A stretch of 34,668 nucleotides of DNA from Candidatus Fermentibacterota bacterium (GCA_029571005.1 JAKPTG010000071.1:1-34668); one strand, 5' to 3'. Shown: positions 1 through 14,213, counted from the stretch's first letter. The notes: generated by a model from the letters alone, not told the origin. Numbers and translations are program-made.

Positions 1-2160
1 CAGGGCAACAACTACGTCAGCGACTCCCTGATCGTGAGGAGCCTGGGGCTCAGAATCGGGGAAGAGGTGAACCGAGCGGCCCTCAGCGCCGGCATCAGAA
101 CCCTGTTCGAACTCGGTTACTTCCGGGACGTGGAGGTCCTGTCCGACTCCCTCTCTCCGGAGGCGTCGGTTGTCACGGTGTTGGTGGCGGAAAACCCCAT
201 CGTGGGGCAGGTCCGTTTCGAGAACCCGGGCAACCTGGACGTGTCCAAGGCCCGTGACAGTCTGATGATCTTCCCGGGGCAGACCGTTTCCATGGGCAGG
301 GTGGCGGAGGCGGTGGCCGTGATCGAGAGGATGTACGCCCTGAAGAACCGCCATCTGGCCGCCGTGGAGACGGCTTGGGGTGAGCCGGACCTCCAGGGCC
401 GGCGGGACCTGATCTTCATCTGCGACCAGGGTCCGGACGTCCGGGTGGGGGAAATAGTCTTCGAGGGCAACGAAGCCTTCAGCGACAGGGAACTCCGGGG
501 AAAGATGAACACCCGGCAGGACAGTTTCTGGAGGAGCGGAAAGCTGAAGGAGGATGTGTTCGCCCAGGACCCCGGGCGCATCGAGGAACACTACCACAGA
601 AACGGCTATCCCGATGCCAGGGTTCTGGGAAGCACCAGGGAGCTGATGGATGACGGCAGACACCTCAGGATAACTATCACGGTCTCCGAAGGCCCCTTCA
701 GGACCTTCGGGGAAGTGAGCTGCTCCGGGGGCGCCTCCATCCCCGACTCCATCCTTGTCCGCGCCGTCTCGGGAATCAAGCCCGGGGCCCCCTACGATGT
801 GAGGAAGATGGACGGGGCCATCGAGAATCTCTACACCCTGTACCAGGACAAGGGCTACTTCTACGCCGTGGTGCAGCCGGAGACCGCGTTGGGTCCCGGA
901 GAAACCATGGACGTGTCGTTCCGCATCACCGAGGGTGAGAGGGCCCATATCCGGCGCATAGACATAACGGGAAACACCCGTACCTGCGACAACGTCATAC
1001 GGCGGGAACTCACGGTGTACCCCGGGGACCTGTTCCAGAGAACCGCCCTTCTACGGAGCATGAGGAATGTTTACTATCTAAATTATTTCGATAATGTAAT
1101 GCCTGATTTCAGGCCCGTTCCCGAATCCCAGGACGTTGACCTGATAATGCAGGTGGAGGAAAAGACCACCGGTCGCGCCGGGCTCGGGGCGGGGTACAGC
1201 GGCTCCGAGGGTATGAGCGGCTACCTGGAGTACGATGAGGTGAACTTTCGGGGAAGGGGGCAGCACATCGGCGCCGCCTACCAGTTCTCGAAGAAAACCC
1301 AGAATGTGCAGCTCAGCTTCACCGAGCCGTGGTTCATGGACACCCCGCTGACCCTGGGAGCCCAGCTTTACCGTACCTCCAGCAACTATGAGGAGTACAA
1401 CCGGCTCAAGACCGGCGGTTCGGTGATGGCGGGAAGGCCGATACCGGGCCTGGATTACGTCCGGGCCTCGGTGAGGTACACCCTCGAGAGGGTGGATGTT
1501 TTCAATATCACAAGCGACTCCACCAGCTTTTACTACGACCTCAGACGGACGGACTGGCCCAGGTGGGAGAGCCAGGTCCGCTTCTCCTTCTCCCGGGACA
1601 GCCGGGACCGGCAGAACTTCCCCGGGGAGGGCTCCCTCAACAGCATCACCATGCAGTACGCCGGCGGCCCCCTGGGGGGAGACCTGGGCTACCAGAAGTA
1701 CCTCCTTGACTCCCAGTGGTTTATTCCCCTCTGGTGGAAGTTCTTCCTCACTCTCCGGGCCAGGGCCGGCTACGTGACCGGCTTTGGCGGCGAGACACCC
1801 CCCTCCTGGGAATACTTCGAGCTGGGGGGGACGGGCTTTTATGGTCTGAGGGGCTACGGTGAGCGCACCATCGCCGCCTCGGAGGGCTACGAGACCATAG
1901 GCGGCAGGAGTATGCTCATATTCACGGCGGAGTACAGGCTGAGGATAATAGACCAGCTTCAGCTCTCGCTTTTCGCCGACGCCGGGAACGCCTGGAGCCG
2001 GTGGGCGACGATGGACCTCACGGACATGAACCGGGGCGCCGGTATGGGGGTCAGGGTGGAGGTTCCCATGCTGGGCATCCTGGGGTTGGATTACGCCTAC
2101 GGTTTCGACGGGCCCGACAGGGGATGGGAGCCCCATTTCCAGATCGGCACCAGTTTCTGA
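1..2160 (+). CDS. bamA: Outer membrane protein assembly factor BamA (POTRA repeats + beta-barrel), 5'-truncated by window edge
   Basis: Frame is open to base 1; repeated POTRA-like segments (e.g. VRVGEIVFEGNEAFSDRELR, AHIRRIDITGNTRTCDNVIRREL); C-terminal surface-antigen barrel ending in F (FQIGTSF); followed by skp/lpxD/lpxA genes. Confidence 0.95.
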   Translation, partial: QGNNYVSDSLIVRSLGLRIGEEVNRAALSAGIRTLFELGYFRDVEVLSDSLSPEASVVTVLVAENPIVGQVRFENPGNLDVSKARDSLMIFPGQTVSMGRVAEAVAVIERMYALKNRHLAAVETAWGEPDLQGRRDLIFICDQGPDVRVGEIVFEGNEAFSDRELRGKMNTRQDSFWRSGKLKEDVFAQDPGRIEEHYHRNGYPDARVLGSTRELMDDGRHLRITITVSEGPFRTFGEVSCSGGASIPDSILVRAVSGIKPGAPYDVRKMDGAIENLYTLYQDKGYFYAVVQPETALGPGETMDVSFRITEGERAHIRRIDITGNTRTCDNVIRRELTVYPGDLFQRTALLRSMRNVYYLNYFDNVMPDFRPVPESQDVDLIMQVEEKTTGRAGLGAGYSGSEGMSGYLEYDEVNFRGRGQHIGAAYQFSKKTQNVQLSFTEPWFMDTPLTLGAQLYRTSSNYEEYNRLKTGGSVMAGRPIPGLDYVRASVRYTLERVDVFNITSDSTSFYYDLRRTDWPRWESQVRFSFSRDSRDRQNFPGEGSLNSITMQYAGGPLGGDLGYQKYLLDSQWFIPLWWKFFLTLRARAGYVTGFGGETPPSWEYFELGGTGFYGLRGYGERTIAASEGYETIGGRSMLIFTAEYRLRIIDQLQLSLFADAGNAWSRWATMDLTDMNRGAGMGVRVEVPMLGILGLDYAYGFDGPDRGWEPHFQIGTSF

Positions 2161-2174
2161 TCAGGAGGTCTTTC

Positions 2175-2681
2175 TTGAGGATCGTTGCTTTCTGCGCCGT
2201 CTTCCTCTGCACTGCGGTCTTCGCCCGGGAGATAGCCGTGGTGGATTCGGAGAAAATATTCTCGACCCTTGGCTCGGTGACCGACGCCAGGGAGCTGCTG
2301 GAGGAGGAACTGGAGAAATGGCAGGCCCACGCCGACTCGCTTCAGGAGGAGGTTGACCGGATAAGGTCCGACCTGGAGCGCACCCTGGTGATGAGCCCCG
2401 AACGGAGGATGGAGAGGGAGGCTCTCCTGGAGGAGAAGGAGCTGGGTCTGGAGGAGTATCTCACCGGGGTGTTCGGCCCCGGCGGTCTTCTCGAACGCCG
2501 CAACGAGGAGCTGGTGGCGCCGATTGTGGCCGCCATCAACGAGGCGGTCAGAGAGGTGGCCGTGGAGGAGGGCTTGGCCGTTGTCTTCGATACCGCCGCG
2601 GGTCAGGTGGTCTTCGCCGACCCGACCCTGGATATAACCGACCTGGTGATGGACAGGGTGGTCTCCGGTGGCAGAAGGTGA
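2175..2681 (+). CDS. skp: OmpH/Skp-family periplasmic chaperone
   Basis: TTG start at 2175 preceded by AGGAGG; signal peptide MRIVAFCAVFLCTAVFA; REIAVVDSEKIFS and coiled-coil region typical of Skp; located between bamA and lpxD. Confidence 0.85.
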   Translation: MRIVAFCAVFLCTAVFAREIAVVDSEKIFSTLGSVTDARELLEEELEKWQAHADSLQEEVDRIRSDLERTLVMSPERRMEREALLEEKELGLEEYLTGVFGPGGLLERRNEELVAPIVAAINEAVREVAVEEGLAVVFDTAAGQVVFADPTLDITDLVMDRVVSGGRR

Positions 2682-3699
2682 GATAAGCCTTGGTGAGCTG
2701 GCGCACCGGCTGGAGGCCAGGCTGGTGGGGGAAGGCGGCGACAGGCCCGTAAAGGGGGTCGGGACCCTGGAGAGCGCCGGCCCCGATCAGGTCTGCTACT
2801 ACGGCAACCCCCGGTACGCCCGGCAACTGGGAACAACCGGGGCCCTGGCGGTGATAGCGGCCGGCGAGATCGAAACCTCGGCCCCGAACGTTCTTGTGGT
2901 GAAGAACCCCTACCTGGCTTTTCGGAACGCCCTGACCCTGTTTCAGCCGGATCGGGGGACCGGGTTCCCGGGGGTGCATCCGTCCTCAATCATCCACCCT
3001 TCGGCGATCCTTGGCCCCGGGGTGGAAATCGGCCCCCTGGCGGTGGTGGACAGGGACGCCCGGATAGGCGGCGGTTCCCGGATTGGAGCATCCTGTGTGA
3101 TAGGTCCGGAGGCGGAGATCGGCGACGACTGCCTGCTCCATCCACTGGTTTCCGTTCTGGCGCAGTGCGTCCTGGGGGACCGGGTCATAGTTCATTCCGG
3201 AGCGGTGATAGGGTCCGACGGGTTCGGTTTCGTGCCCGACCCGGCGGGGGGCAGGCACGCCAAGATACCCCAGAACGGAAACGTGGTCGTCGGCGACGAT
3301 GTGGAGATAGGGGCCGGGACCACGATAGACCGGGCGGTCATTGGAAGCACGGTGGTGGGAGCCGGTTCCAAACTCGACAACCTGGTGCAGGTGGCACATA
3401 ATGTCCGGATTGGAAAGGGGTGCTTCCTGGCGGCCCATACCGGCATCGCGGGCAGCACCGTACTCGAGGATATGGTCACCTGCGCCGGGCAGGTGGGTAT
3501 AGGCGGGCACCTGAGGATCGGCAGGGGAGCGGTCATCACCGGCAAGTGCGGGGTTACCAAGGACGTGAAACCCGGTGAGACGGTGAGCGGCATTCCCGCC
3601 CGGGAACACAGGGAAAACATGCGGGTCATGGCCGCCGCGGCGAGGCTTCCCGGGCTTCTCGAAAGGCTCGCCTGCAAGCATGAGGAACGGGGTTTTTGA
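2668..3699 (+). CDS. lpxD: UDP-3-O-(3-hydroxyacyl)glucosamine N-acyltransferase LpxD
   Basis: Left-handed beta-helix hexapeptide repeats, VIGSDGFGFVPD, HNVRIGKGC; operon position. Confidence 0.95.
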   Translation: MAEGEISLGELAHRLEARLVGEGGDRPVKGVGTLESAGPDQVCYYGNPRYARQLGTTGALAVIAAGEIETSAPNVLVVKNPYLAFRNALTLFQPDRGTGFPGVHPSSIIHPSAILGPGVEIGPLAVVDRDARIGGGSRIGASCVIGPEAEIGDDCLLHPLVSVLAQCVLGDRVIVHSGAVIGSDGFGFVPDPAGGRHAKIPQNGNVVVGDDVEIGAGTTIDRAVIGSTVVGAGSKLDNLVQVAHNVRIGKGCFLAAHTGIAGSTVLEDMVTCAGQVGIGGHLRIGRGAVITGKCGVTKDVKPGETVSGIPAREHRENMRVMAAAARLPGLLERLACKHEERGF

Positions 3700-5021
3700 T
3701 GAACCGTTTTCAGACCACTCTCGACAGGGCTGTGTCCGTCACCGGCGTGGGCCTTCATCTGGGCAAGGAAACCACCATCACCTTCAAACCGGCTCCGCCC
3801 GACACCGGCTACGTCTTCGTGAGAACCGACGTGGAGAGCAGGCCGATGATCAAGGTGTGCGTGGAAAACGTCAGGATGATAGAGGAGCAGGCTCGCCGTA
3901 CCACCTTGGGGGAGAACTATTTCGAGGTGCATACGGTGGAGCATGTCCTCAGCGCCCTTTACGGCCTGGAGATAGACAACGCCATCATCGAGATAGATTC
4001 GGACGAGCCGCCGGAGCCGGCGGGCGGGTCGGTGAGTTCCTTCGTGAAGGTACTCCGGGAGGCCGGGGTTGCCACCCTGAACCACCACCCCAGGAAGGTC
4101 TTCACCATAACCGAACCGGTGAGCCTCGAGTACTACGGGGCCACCCTGACGGTGGTTCCCTACAGCGGTCTCAAGGTGAGTTTCACCATAGACTACGACA
4201 TCCCCGCCATCGGCACCCAGTATCTGAGCCTTGACATCACCCCTGACTCTTTCACCACCGAGATAGCCCCGGCCAGAACCTTCTGCCTGTACCGGGACGT
4301 GAAGGCCCTCCAGGAGAAGGGGCTCATCAAGGGGGGTTCCCTGGACAACGCGGTGGTGATCGGGGACGACGGCATCATGAACGAGGATCCCCTCAGGTTC
4401 CCTGACGAGTTCGTGAGGCACAAGATACTGGACCTGATAGGAGACCTCTCCCTGCTGGGGTTCAGGCTCGAGGGCCATGTGATAAGCGCCAAGAGCGGCC
4501 ATGCGTCCAACGTGCAGTTCGTGAAGAAGATCAAGAGCGTTTACCAGGGCAGCGTCGCCAAGGCGCAGAAGCATCTGAAGGACAGGAAGTGGGACATACA
4601 GGACGTGATGAAGCTTCTGCCCCACCGGTACCCCTTCCTGCTGGTGGACAAGGTGCTGGAGATAGAGCCCGGGAAGAGGATCGTGGGGCTGAAGAACGTC
4701 ACGATAAACGAACCCTTCTTCCAGGGGCACTTCCCGGGAAGCCCCATCATGCCCGGAGTGCTGGTGGTTGAGGCCATGGCTCAGGTGGGGGGGCTGATGC
4801 TCTTCGACAGCGTTGACGATCCTTCCAACTGGTTGGTTTACTTCGGCGGCATAGACAAGGTGAGGTTCCGCAAACCCATCATGCCCGGTGACCAGGTCAG
4901 GTTCGAACTGGAAATGCAGGGCATCAGGGGACGTCTCTGCCGGATGCGGGGGCTGGCCTTCGTGGAGGACCGGGTGGCGGCGGAGGCGGAACTCACGGCG
5001 ATGCTGGTGGAAAGATCGTGA
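3696..5021 (+). CDS. lpxC-fabZ: Bifunctional UDP-3-O-acyl-GlcNAc deacetylase / (3R)-hydroxyacyl-ACP dehydratase (LpxC-FabZ fusion)
   Basis: LpxC motifs HTVEHVLSALYG, ARTFCLYRD, HKILDLIGDL, GHVISAKSGHASN followed in the same frame by FabZ motifs LPHRYPFLLVDKV and GHFPGSPIMPGVLVVEAMAQ. Confidence 0.95.
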   Translation: MMNRFQTTLDRAVSVTGVGLHLGKETTITFKPAPPDTGYVFVRTDVESRPMIKVCVENVRMIEEQARRTTLGENYFEVHTVEHVLSALYGLEIDNAIIEIDSDEPPEPAGGSVSSFVKVLREAGVATLNHHPRKVFTITEPVSLEYYGATLTVVPYSGLKVSFTIDYDIPAIGTQYLSLDITPDSFTTEIAPARTFCLYRDVKALQEKGLIKGGSLDNAVVIGDDGIMNEDPLRFPDEFVRHKILDLIGDLSLLGFRLEGHVISAKSGHASNVQFVKKIKSVYQGSVAKAQKHLKDRKWDIQDVMKLLPHRYPFLLVDKVLEIEPGKRIVGLKNVTINEPFFQGHFPGSPIMPGVLVVEAMAQVGGLMLFDSVDDPSNWLVYFGGIDKVRFRKPIMPGDQVRFELEMQGIRGRLCRMRGLAFVEDRVAAEAELTAMLVERS

Positions 5022-5779
5022 TACACCCTGCCGCGGTGGTATCCTGCCCGGTGCCCGAATCGTCGGAGATAGGCCCCGGAGCGGTGCTCGGCCCGGAAGT
5101 CGTGCTGGGGGAAAACGTGACGGTGGGCGCCAACGCCGTGATAGACGGCGCCACCACCCTTTCCGACGGGGTGAAGGTCGGCCCCGGGGCGGTTCTGGGA
5201 ACCATCCCCCAGGACCTCAAGTTCGAGGGGGAGAAAACCTCCCTCTTCATCGGCCCCGGAACCGTTATCCGGGAGATGGCCAACATCAACCTTGGGACCA
5301 AGGCTTCCGGCAGTACGGTGGTGGGGGCCCGGTGCTTCATCATGGCCTACGCCCATGTGGCCCACGACTGCCGGGTGGGCGACGGGGTCATTCTGGCCAA
5401 CTCGGTGAACCTGGCGGGCCACGTCATCGTAGGGAACGATGCGGTGCTCGGCGGATTGGTGCCGGTGCACCAGTTCTCCAGGATCGGGGAACTGGCCATG
5501 GTAGGCGGCGGCTACAGGGTTCCCAAGGATGTTCCGCCCTTCGTACTTGCCGGGGGTGAGCCCCTGCGGGCGGTGGGAATCAATGTGCTGGGCCTCCGGA
5601 GGCACGGCTGGACCACGGAACAGGTGGAGGAGGCCAAGGAAGCCTTCCGCATCCTGTTCCGGACCCCCGGCGCGGTGGACCGGAAGATCGAAAGGCTCAT
5701 GGCGGACACCCCTCCCGGGTCCCCGTTCCACAGGATGGCCAGGTTCATGGCCGAATCACAGCGGGGGGTAATCGTCTGA
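5018..5779 (+). CDS. lpxA: Acyl-ACP--UDP-N-acetylglucosamine O-acyltransferase LpxA
   Basis: Hexapeptide repeats, NINLGTKASGSTVVG, MAYAHVAHDCRVGD, LRAVGINVLGLRR; ATGA overlap with lpxC-fabZ. Confidence 0.95.
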   Translation: MIHPAAVVSCPVPESSEIGPGAVLGPEVVLGENVTVGANAVIDGATTLSDGVKVGPGAVLGTIPQDLKFEGEKTSLFIGPGTVIREMANINLGTKASGSTVVGARCFIMAYAHVAHDCRVGDGVILANSVNLAGHVIVGNDAVLGGLVPVHQFSRIGELAMVGGGYRVPKDVPPFVLAGGEPLRAVGINVLGLRRHGWTTEQVEEAKEAFRILFRTPGAVDRKIERLMADTPPGSPFHRMARFMAESQRGVIV

Positions 5780-5796
5780 GGTGGGTCATCCTCACG

Positions 5797-6222
5797 GTGC
5801 TCGTCGCGGCGTTGTTGCCGGCGGACAGCACCGGGGTGGCGCAAATCCCCCGCAGAAACCCCACCGGAGCGCTGGTGAGAAGTGCAGTGATACCCGGATG
5901 GGGGCAGTTCTACAACCGGGAACCCTTGAAGGGGCTGGCCTACGGCTCGCTTCAGGCGGGGCTCCTTGGCTGGACCCTCTACGAGAACCATGCGGCTGAC
6001 CACGCCCGGGACATGTTCCTGGCCACCGGCGATCCCTCCTGGGACCGGGACGCCGAAGATCACCGGAACACCTTTCGCAGCCTGATCTGGTACACCGCGG
6101 GGGCGTGGGTCCTCAGCATGCTCGACGCCTACGTTGACGCCTGGCTCTTCGGGTTCGAGCAGGAGAACGAGAACTTCGACAGGAACGCGGGTCTCGGGCT
6201 GATGGTGGGGATCGGGCTCTGA
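5797..6222 (+). CDS. Small exported/membrane protein resembling DUF5683-type proteins (SAVIPGWGQFYN motif)
   Basis: N-terminal hydrophobic segment, RSAVIPGWGQFYNREPLKGLAYGSLQAG motif; start codon uncertain (GTG 5797 or slightly upstream). Confidence 0.6.
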   Translation: MLVAALLPADSTGVAQIPRRNPTGALVRSAVIPGWGQFYNREPLKGLAYGSLQAGLLGWTLYENHAADHARDMFLATGDPSWDRDAEDHRNTFRSLIWYTAGAWVLSMLDAYVDAWLFGFEQENENFDRNAGLGLMVGIGL

Positions 6223-6231
6223 GGGAATGAA

Positions 6232-6846
6232 ATGATCCTTTTCCTTGTACCACCTGCGGTCCCGGATGACGAGGAGACACGACTGGTCAGGCTCGCCTCC
6301 GGGGGAGACCGGGAAGCCTACGGGAGGCTGGTGGAGAAGTACCAGAAAAGGGTGTTCAGGGTGGCGAGAAGACTTTGCGGTTCCGACGACGACGCCTGGG
6401 ATATCACACAGGAGTCCTTCATCCGGGCCATGAACGCCATGGAAAACTTCGATCCAGGGTTCAGGTTCTTCACCTGGATTTACAGGATAGTCACCAACAC
6501 CGCTATCAATTTTTACCGCAGAAACAGTCGCAGGGCCGAGGTGGAGTACCGGGACGACTACGGTTACCAGGGGCTGACCGTAACCCCGGATCTGGCGGCG
6601 GTGAACGCCGAGGCCGGAGAGCTTGCCAGGGCGGTGGGCAGGGCGGTGGAATCCCTTTCAGACCCGCTGAAATCGGTTTTCGTACTGCGGGTGGACCAGG
6701 AACTCAGCTACGGCGAGATCGCCGAGACCCTGGGCATAGCCGTGGGCACCGTGATGTCCCGGCTGAACAGGGCCCGGAACCGGGTCAGAATCCTGGTCGC
6801 CCGGGAGCTGGGAAGGGAGGGGTCGTGGCCTGTCCCGACGGAATGA
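6232..6846 (+). CDS. ECF RNA polymerase sigma factor (RpoE-like)
   Basis: Sigma-70 region 2 (YQKRVFRVARRLCGSDDDAWDITQESFIRAMNAMENFDPGFRFFTWIYRIVTNTAINFYRR) and region 4 (ELSYGEIAETLGIAVGTVMSRLNRAR). Confidence 0.93.
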   Translation: MILFLVPPAVPDDEETRLVRLASGGDREAYGRLVEKYQKRVFRVARRLCGSDDDAWDITQESFIRAMNAMENFDPGFRFFTWIYRIVTNTAINFYRRNSRRAEVEYRDDYGYQGLTVTPDLAAVNAEAGELARAVGRAVESLSDPLKSVFVLRVDQELSYGEIAETLGIAVGTVMSRLNRARNRVRILVARELGREGSWPVPTE

Positions 6847-7853
6847 AACTCATGGCCTACCTCGACGGCGAACTCGAGGTCTCCGAACGGGAGTCGCTGA
6901 GACTGCACCTTCTGGAGTGCCCGGGCTGTTCCCGGCTGATGGAGAGTCAGCGCCGGCTGGAAGCCGCCTGGCGGGATTCCTGGCGGGACCCGCCGGATTC
7001 GAGGTTCAAGGCAATGCGGGAGTCCGTGGACCGCCGCCTCCGGAAGCCCCGGGGCATTCCCGGCTGGCTCATCGGGGCCGCCGCCGGGGCCGGTGCGGTC
7101 TTCCTGGGGGTAAGGGTGTTCCTTGGCCCCGGCCGAGGGCGCCTGGAGGATCGGATTCATGCCGAACCCCCGGTTCCGGCCGTTGCCGGGGAAAGGCCGG
7201 AGGAGGCGTTCTTCGGGGGGGCTCCGGCGGACGGTCCCTATGCGGAGCCCTCATCGGCGGCCATGGGGACGGCGGAACCGGAGGAGGCCGGGGTGAGCGC
7301 CGGCCTCGGCCCTTCGAGCCCGGTTACGGACGGCGCCGGGGCCTCGGAGGCTGAAGGGGCGAAAATAGTGAGCGGCCCGGATTCTCCGGACGGCTCGTCC
7401 CCCGGTCTCCTGTATCACCGCCCCTCCCATGCACCGGCCCTGGAACCGGAGGAGGCGGAGGAAACCCTGCTCCTGGGGCAGGCGGCCGACGGGGAAATGG
7501 GCGTAAGCCCGGCGCCCCGGGCCGTGATGGCGGTTCAGGATGCCGAGCCCTCCGGGGCGTTGTGCGAAGCGGTCGCCGTGACGGGAACCCTCTCCAGGGA
7601 GAACCGGGAGCCGGTACGGGCCGCCCCCTCCTTCACCCTGTCCTGCACCGGTCCCGGTGGAGCGGAGGTGCGGCCGTGGGAAGGGCTGACATCCTTCGTG
7701 CAAGGTCTGCTGGACTCCCTGGGCCGGACGCCGTCCGAGTTCCGTCTCGATTCCCTCGGATACACCGTCGAGCAGGATGGGGTTCCCAGAACCTACCTTG
7801 GGGTGGACGATCCCGCCATGGTGCCCATGACGGTTCGGGTCACCGCCTTCTGA
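6825..7853 (+). CDS. Anti-sigma factor with zinc-finger (zf-HC2-like) N-terminus, one TM helix and long extracytoplasmic region
   Basis: GTG at 6825 with upstream GGAAGGGAGG; HLLECPGC (HxxxCxxC) motif; TM GWLIGAAAGAGAVFLGVRVFLG; overlaps the end of the ECF sigma gene. Confidence 0.75.
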   Translation: MACPDGMKLMAYLDGELEVSERESLRLHLLECPGCSRLMESQRRLEAAWRDSWRDPPDSRFKAMRESVDRRLRKPRGIPGWLIGAAAGAGAVFLGVRVFLGPGRGRLEDRIHAEPPVPAVAGERPEEAFFGGAPADGPYAEPSSAAMGTAEPEEAGVSAGLGPSSPVTDGAGASEAEGAKIVSGPDSPDGSSPGLLYHRPSHAPALEPEEAEETLLLGQAADGEMGVSPAPRAVMAVQDAEPSGALCEAVAVTGTLSRENREPVRAAPSFTLSCTGPGGAEVRPWEGLTSFVQGLLDSLGRTPSEFRLDSLGYTVEQDGVPRTYLGVDDPAMVPMTVRVTAF

Positions 7854-7911
7854 GCCACTTTCCAATAGCCCTCTCCGCTGTTACATTCCCCGCATAAAAG
7901 GGAGAAGGAAG

Positions 7912-9213
7912 GTGCTCATGCTCATTCTGACGGCTGTCATCGCGATGCTGACCACGGGAAGCCGGCCCCTCCTTGGGGTGGTGCCCCTGTTCCCTGCCGG
8001 GGAATACGATGTCCCGGCCCTAACCGCCGGGGCCGGCGAGGCATTCCGGTCCTCCGGACGCTTCGAAGTCGTTGACCTGTCCGGTGAACCCGGATTCTCG
8101 GGGGAGGCCGGGACCCTTGCCTACCGTCTCAGAGAGATGGCGGCCGCCCGGGGGGTGGACTTCTTCATGGTTCTCGATGTCACCTCCTCGGACGGAGGCG
8201 TTGCACCCTCCCTTCCGACGGATTCCCTCCCGCCGGCCTTCCGGACGATGGTGGACTTGTCGGCCAGGTTCTACACCTCCGACGCCGCTCTGATCGGGAC
8301 CCTGCGGGAGACCCTCTGGGCGGAGGGCTTCCCGGCGTCGCTTCAGTCAACGGCCCTCAGGGGTGTGGAGTCGCTGGTCGCCAGGAGCCTGCTGGAAATA
8401 TTCCCAATGGAACTCACCTTCACCGTTTCCGACGGCCCGGTCTATGAACTGCCGGTCGGCTCCGACGACGGCGCCGTCCGGGGAATGGTCTTCTCGCTGG
8501 TGGCCAGATCCGACGGGGTCCCCCGGTCCCGGAGCGAGTACGAGTATCTCCGTAGCCGGGGAATAGTCCAGATAACCGGCGTCGGCCCCGGGCTGAGCCG
8601 GGGAAGACTCATCACCGGCAGGCTGGTGGAGGGCTCCACTGTGACCGCCGTGGAAACGTCCTCTCCGGCGAACATCTTCCTTCAGTATTCCATGGTTCCG
8701 GTGAAAATCGTTTCCGGAGACGGGCTCTCCGGAGACGACGCCCTGGAAAGACGGGTGATGAACCAGGTGGAGCTGGGGGGGCGGACCTCCCGCTGGGGGC
8801 TCTCCTTCGGTGGAGCCCTGACAAGCGGCGCCCTGCCCAGGATGAGCACCCTGGGAGTCAGGGGGAGCGTGGGCGTCAGAATCCCCGTTTCCTCGCCTTC
8901 CCTGGCCCTCAGGCTGGAGGCCGGGGCCGAGGCGGGCTTCCTCATCCAGGACACCAGGGCCGATTCGGTTTCCGCCTCCGCCAACGCGGCGGCTTTCACG
9001 GCTTCGGCGGACGCCGGAATCGAATGGCTCTTCAGCCGGCACCTGGGGGTGCAGGGAACCCTGTCGGCGGCCGTATCCTCCGGCACCGACCGGTGGACTG
9101 TTCAGGACTGGAGGGGCTACAACCGTAAAGCCCTGCCCGGCAAACTCCACTACGCCGAGGTGAAGCCGGGGGTTTTCAGCGGGCGGATCGGGCTTTTCTA
9201 CATGGTCTTCTGA
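7912..9213 (+). CDS. Hypothetical exported protein
   Basis: Long ORF with GGGAGAAGGAAGG ribosome-binding region, hydrophobic N-terminus, beta-rich C-terminus. Confidence 0.65.
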   Translation: MLMLILTAVIAMLTTGSRPLLGVVPLFPAGEYDVPALTAGAGEAFRSSGRFEVVDLSGEPGFSGEAGTLAYRLREMAAARGVDFFMVLDVTSSDGGVAPSLPTDSLPPAFRTMVDLSARFYTSDAALIGTLRETLWAEGFPASLQSTALRGVESLVARSLLEIFPMELTFTVSDGPVYELPVGSDDGAVRGMVFSLVARSDGVPRSRSEYEYLRSRGIVQITGVGPGLSRGRLITGRLVEGSTVTAVETSSPANIFLQYSMVPVKIVSGDGLSGDDALERRVMNQVELGGRTSRWGLSFGGALTSGALPRMSTLGVRGSVGVRIPVSSPSLALRLEAGAEAGFLIQDTRADSVSASANAAAFTASADAGIEWLFSRHLGVQGTLSAAVSSGTDRWTVQDWRGYNRKALPGKLHYAEVKPGVFSGRIGLFYMVF

Positions 9214-9893
9214 TTCTTCCTCCAGGGGCCCTGGGCCATCTCCTGCTCCCAGATCACCTCCATGGCGTTCCATGCCGTCACCGCGAAGGCCAGGCCGGCG
9301 CTGGTGCCGCTGAAGGGGGTGCCGACGAAGGCCCCCAGAACCACCGCTCCCCCGGCCAGCATGCCCAGAAAGATCAGGAGCAGCGTGGAGGCGAGGGATA
9401 GGGCCCCCCATCGGCTCAATACCCTGGTCCGTCCCTGGTGAAGCCCCCACACCCAGGCGATGTACGCCAGACAGCCGGTTATAGCCATGGGCACCTGGGT
9501 GAAGACGAAGGCTACCAGAAGCCACACAAGGAATAAGCAGAGGAAGAACACAAGGGCTCTTCGGCTGGAGGGCGAGTACCACCCGCTCTGCTCGGGGATT
9601 TCCCCCAGGGCCGTCCAGAGAAGCGCTCCGCAGGTCATTCCCAGGAAGAGCTGAAGGTCGGTGTCGTTGATGAAGCTGAAGACCACGGTTCCCGCCGCCC
9701 CCAGGACGCCCAGTATCAGAAGGAACGTTATGGGGGTGTGGGGGTTGCGGGACTGGCTGAAACTGTAGTAACGTGCTCCGGCGAACTGGATTATCAGAAA
9801 GCTGGCTGCGGCGGCGCCGGACCAGAAAAGGGCCGTCAGGGCGCCGGAACCCCGGGCGGGGCGTGTTATCGCCTGGAAGAGGAGCTGAATCAT
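9198..9893 (-). CDS. Hypothetical multi-pass membrane protein
   Basis: From ATG at 9893 the frame encodes several hydrophobic helices (FLIIQFAGARYY, FFLCLFLVWLLVAFVFTQ, LLLIFLGMLAGGAVVLGAF); the longer ORF to 10523 is antisense extension. Confidence 0.6.
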   Translation of the reverse strand: MIQLLFQAITRPARGSGALTALFWSGAAAASFLIIQFAGARYYSFSQSRNPHTPITFLLILGVLGAAGTVVFSFINDTDLQLFLGMTCGALLWTALGEIPEQSGWYSPSSRRALVFFLCLFLVWLLVAFVFTQVPMAITGCLAYIAWVWGLHQGRTRVLSRWGALSLASTLLLIFLGMLAGGAVVLGAFVGTPFSGTSAGLAFAVTAWNAMEVIWEQEMAQGPWRKNQKTM

Positions 9894-9990
9894 TGAAACC
9901 TCCGAATTTCCGGGAAAACAGAATCCTAAACAAACGGCGGTACCGGTGTCCAGGCTTGCAGAACCGTGCTTTTGATGGTACACTACAGGC

Positions 9991-13951
<3,961 letters not shown>

Positions 13952-14213
13952 GCATACAATAAGCGAGGCGGCAAACCCGGAAATCACCAGAAAAATCGCG
14001 ACGCCTGCAAACGGCGCTGTGGTTTTCCCCTTGCCGGCCGCGGCAGGGGTGAGGAGCGGTGATCGGCGCGCCGCCGGCCAACCGGCGCATCCGTAACCGG
14101 CGGTGACACCACGGAAGCGTCATTGCCAGGGTTTACAGCGGTAAGCGAAACCCCTTTCATCCGAGGCGGCTCTTTTCGGAAAAGCCCTTTCGCTGAATCG
14201 AAAAGTGGTTCCG

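Noticed and set aside
1078-2136. 352-aa minus-strand ORF inside bamA
   Set aside because: Antisense to bamA, Pro/Gly/Val-rich shadow translation
13952-14213. GC-rich hairpin CCCTTGCCGGCCGCGGCAGGGG downstream of ligA as a terminator
   Set aside because: No U-tract on either strand after the stem; not supported as intrinsic terminator
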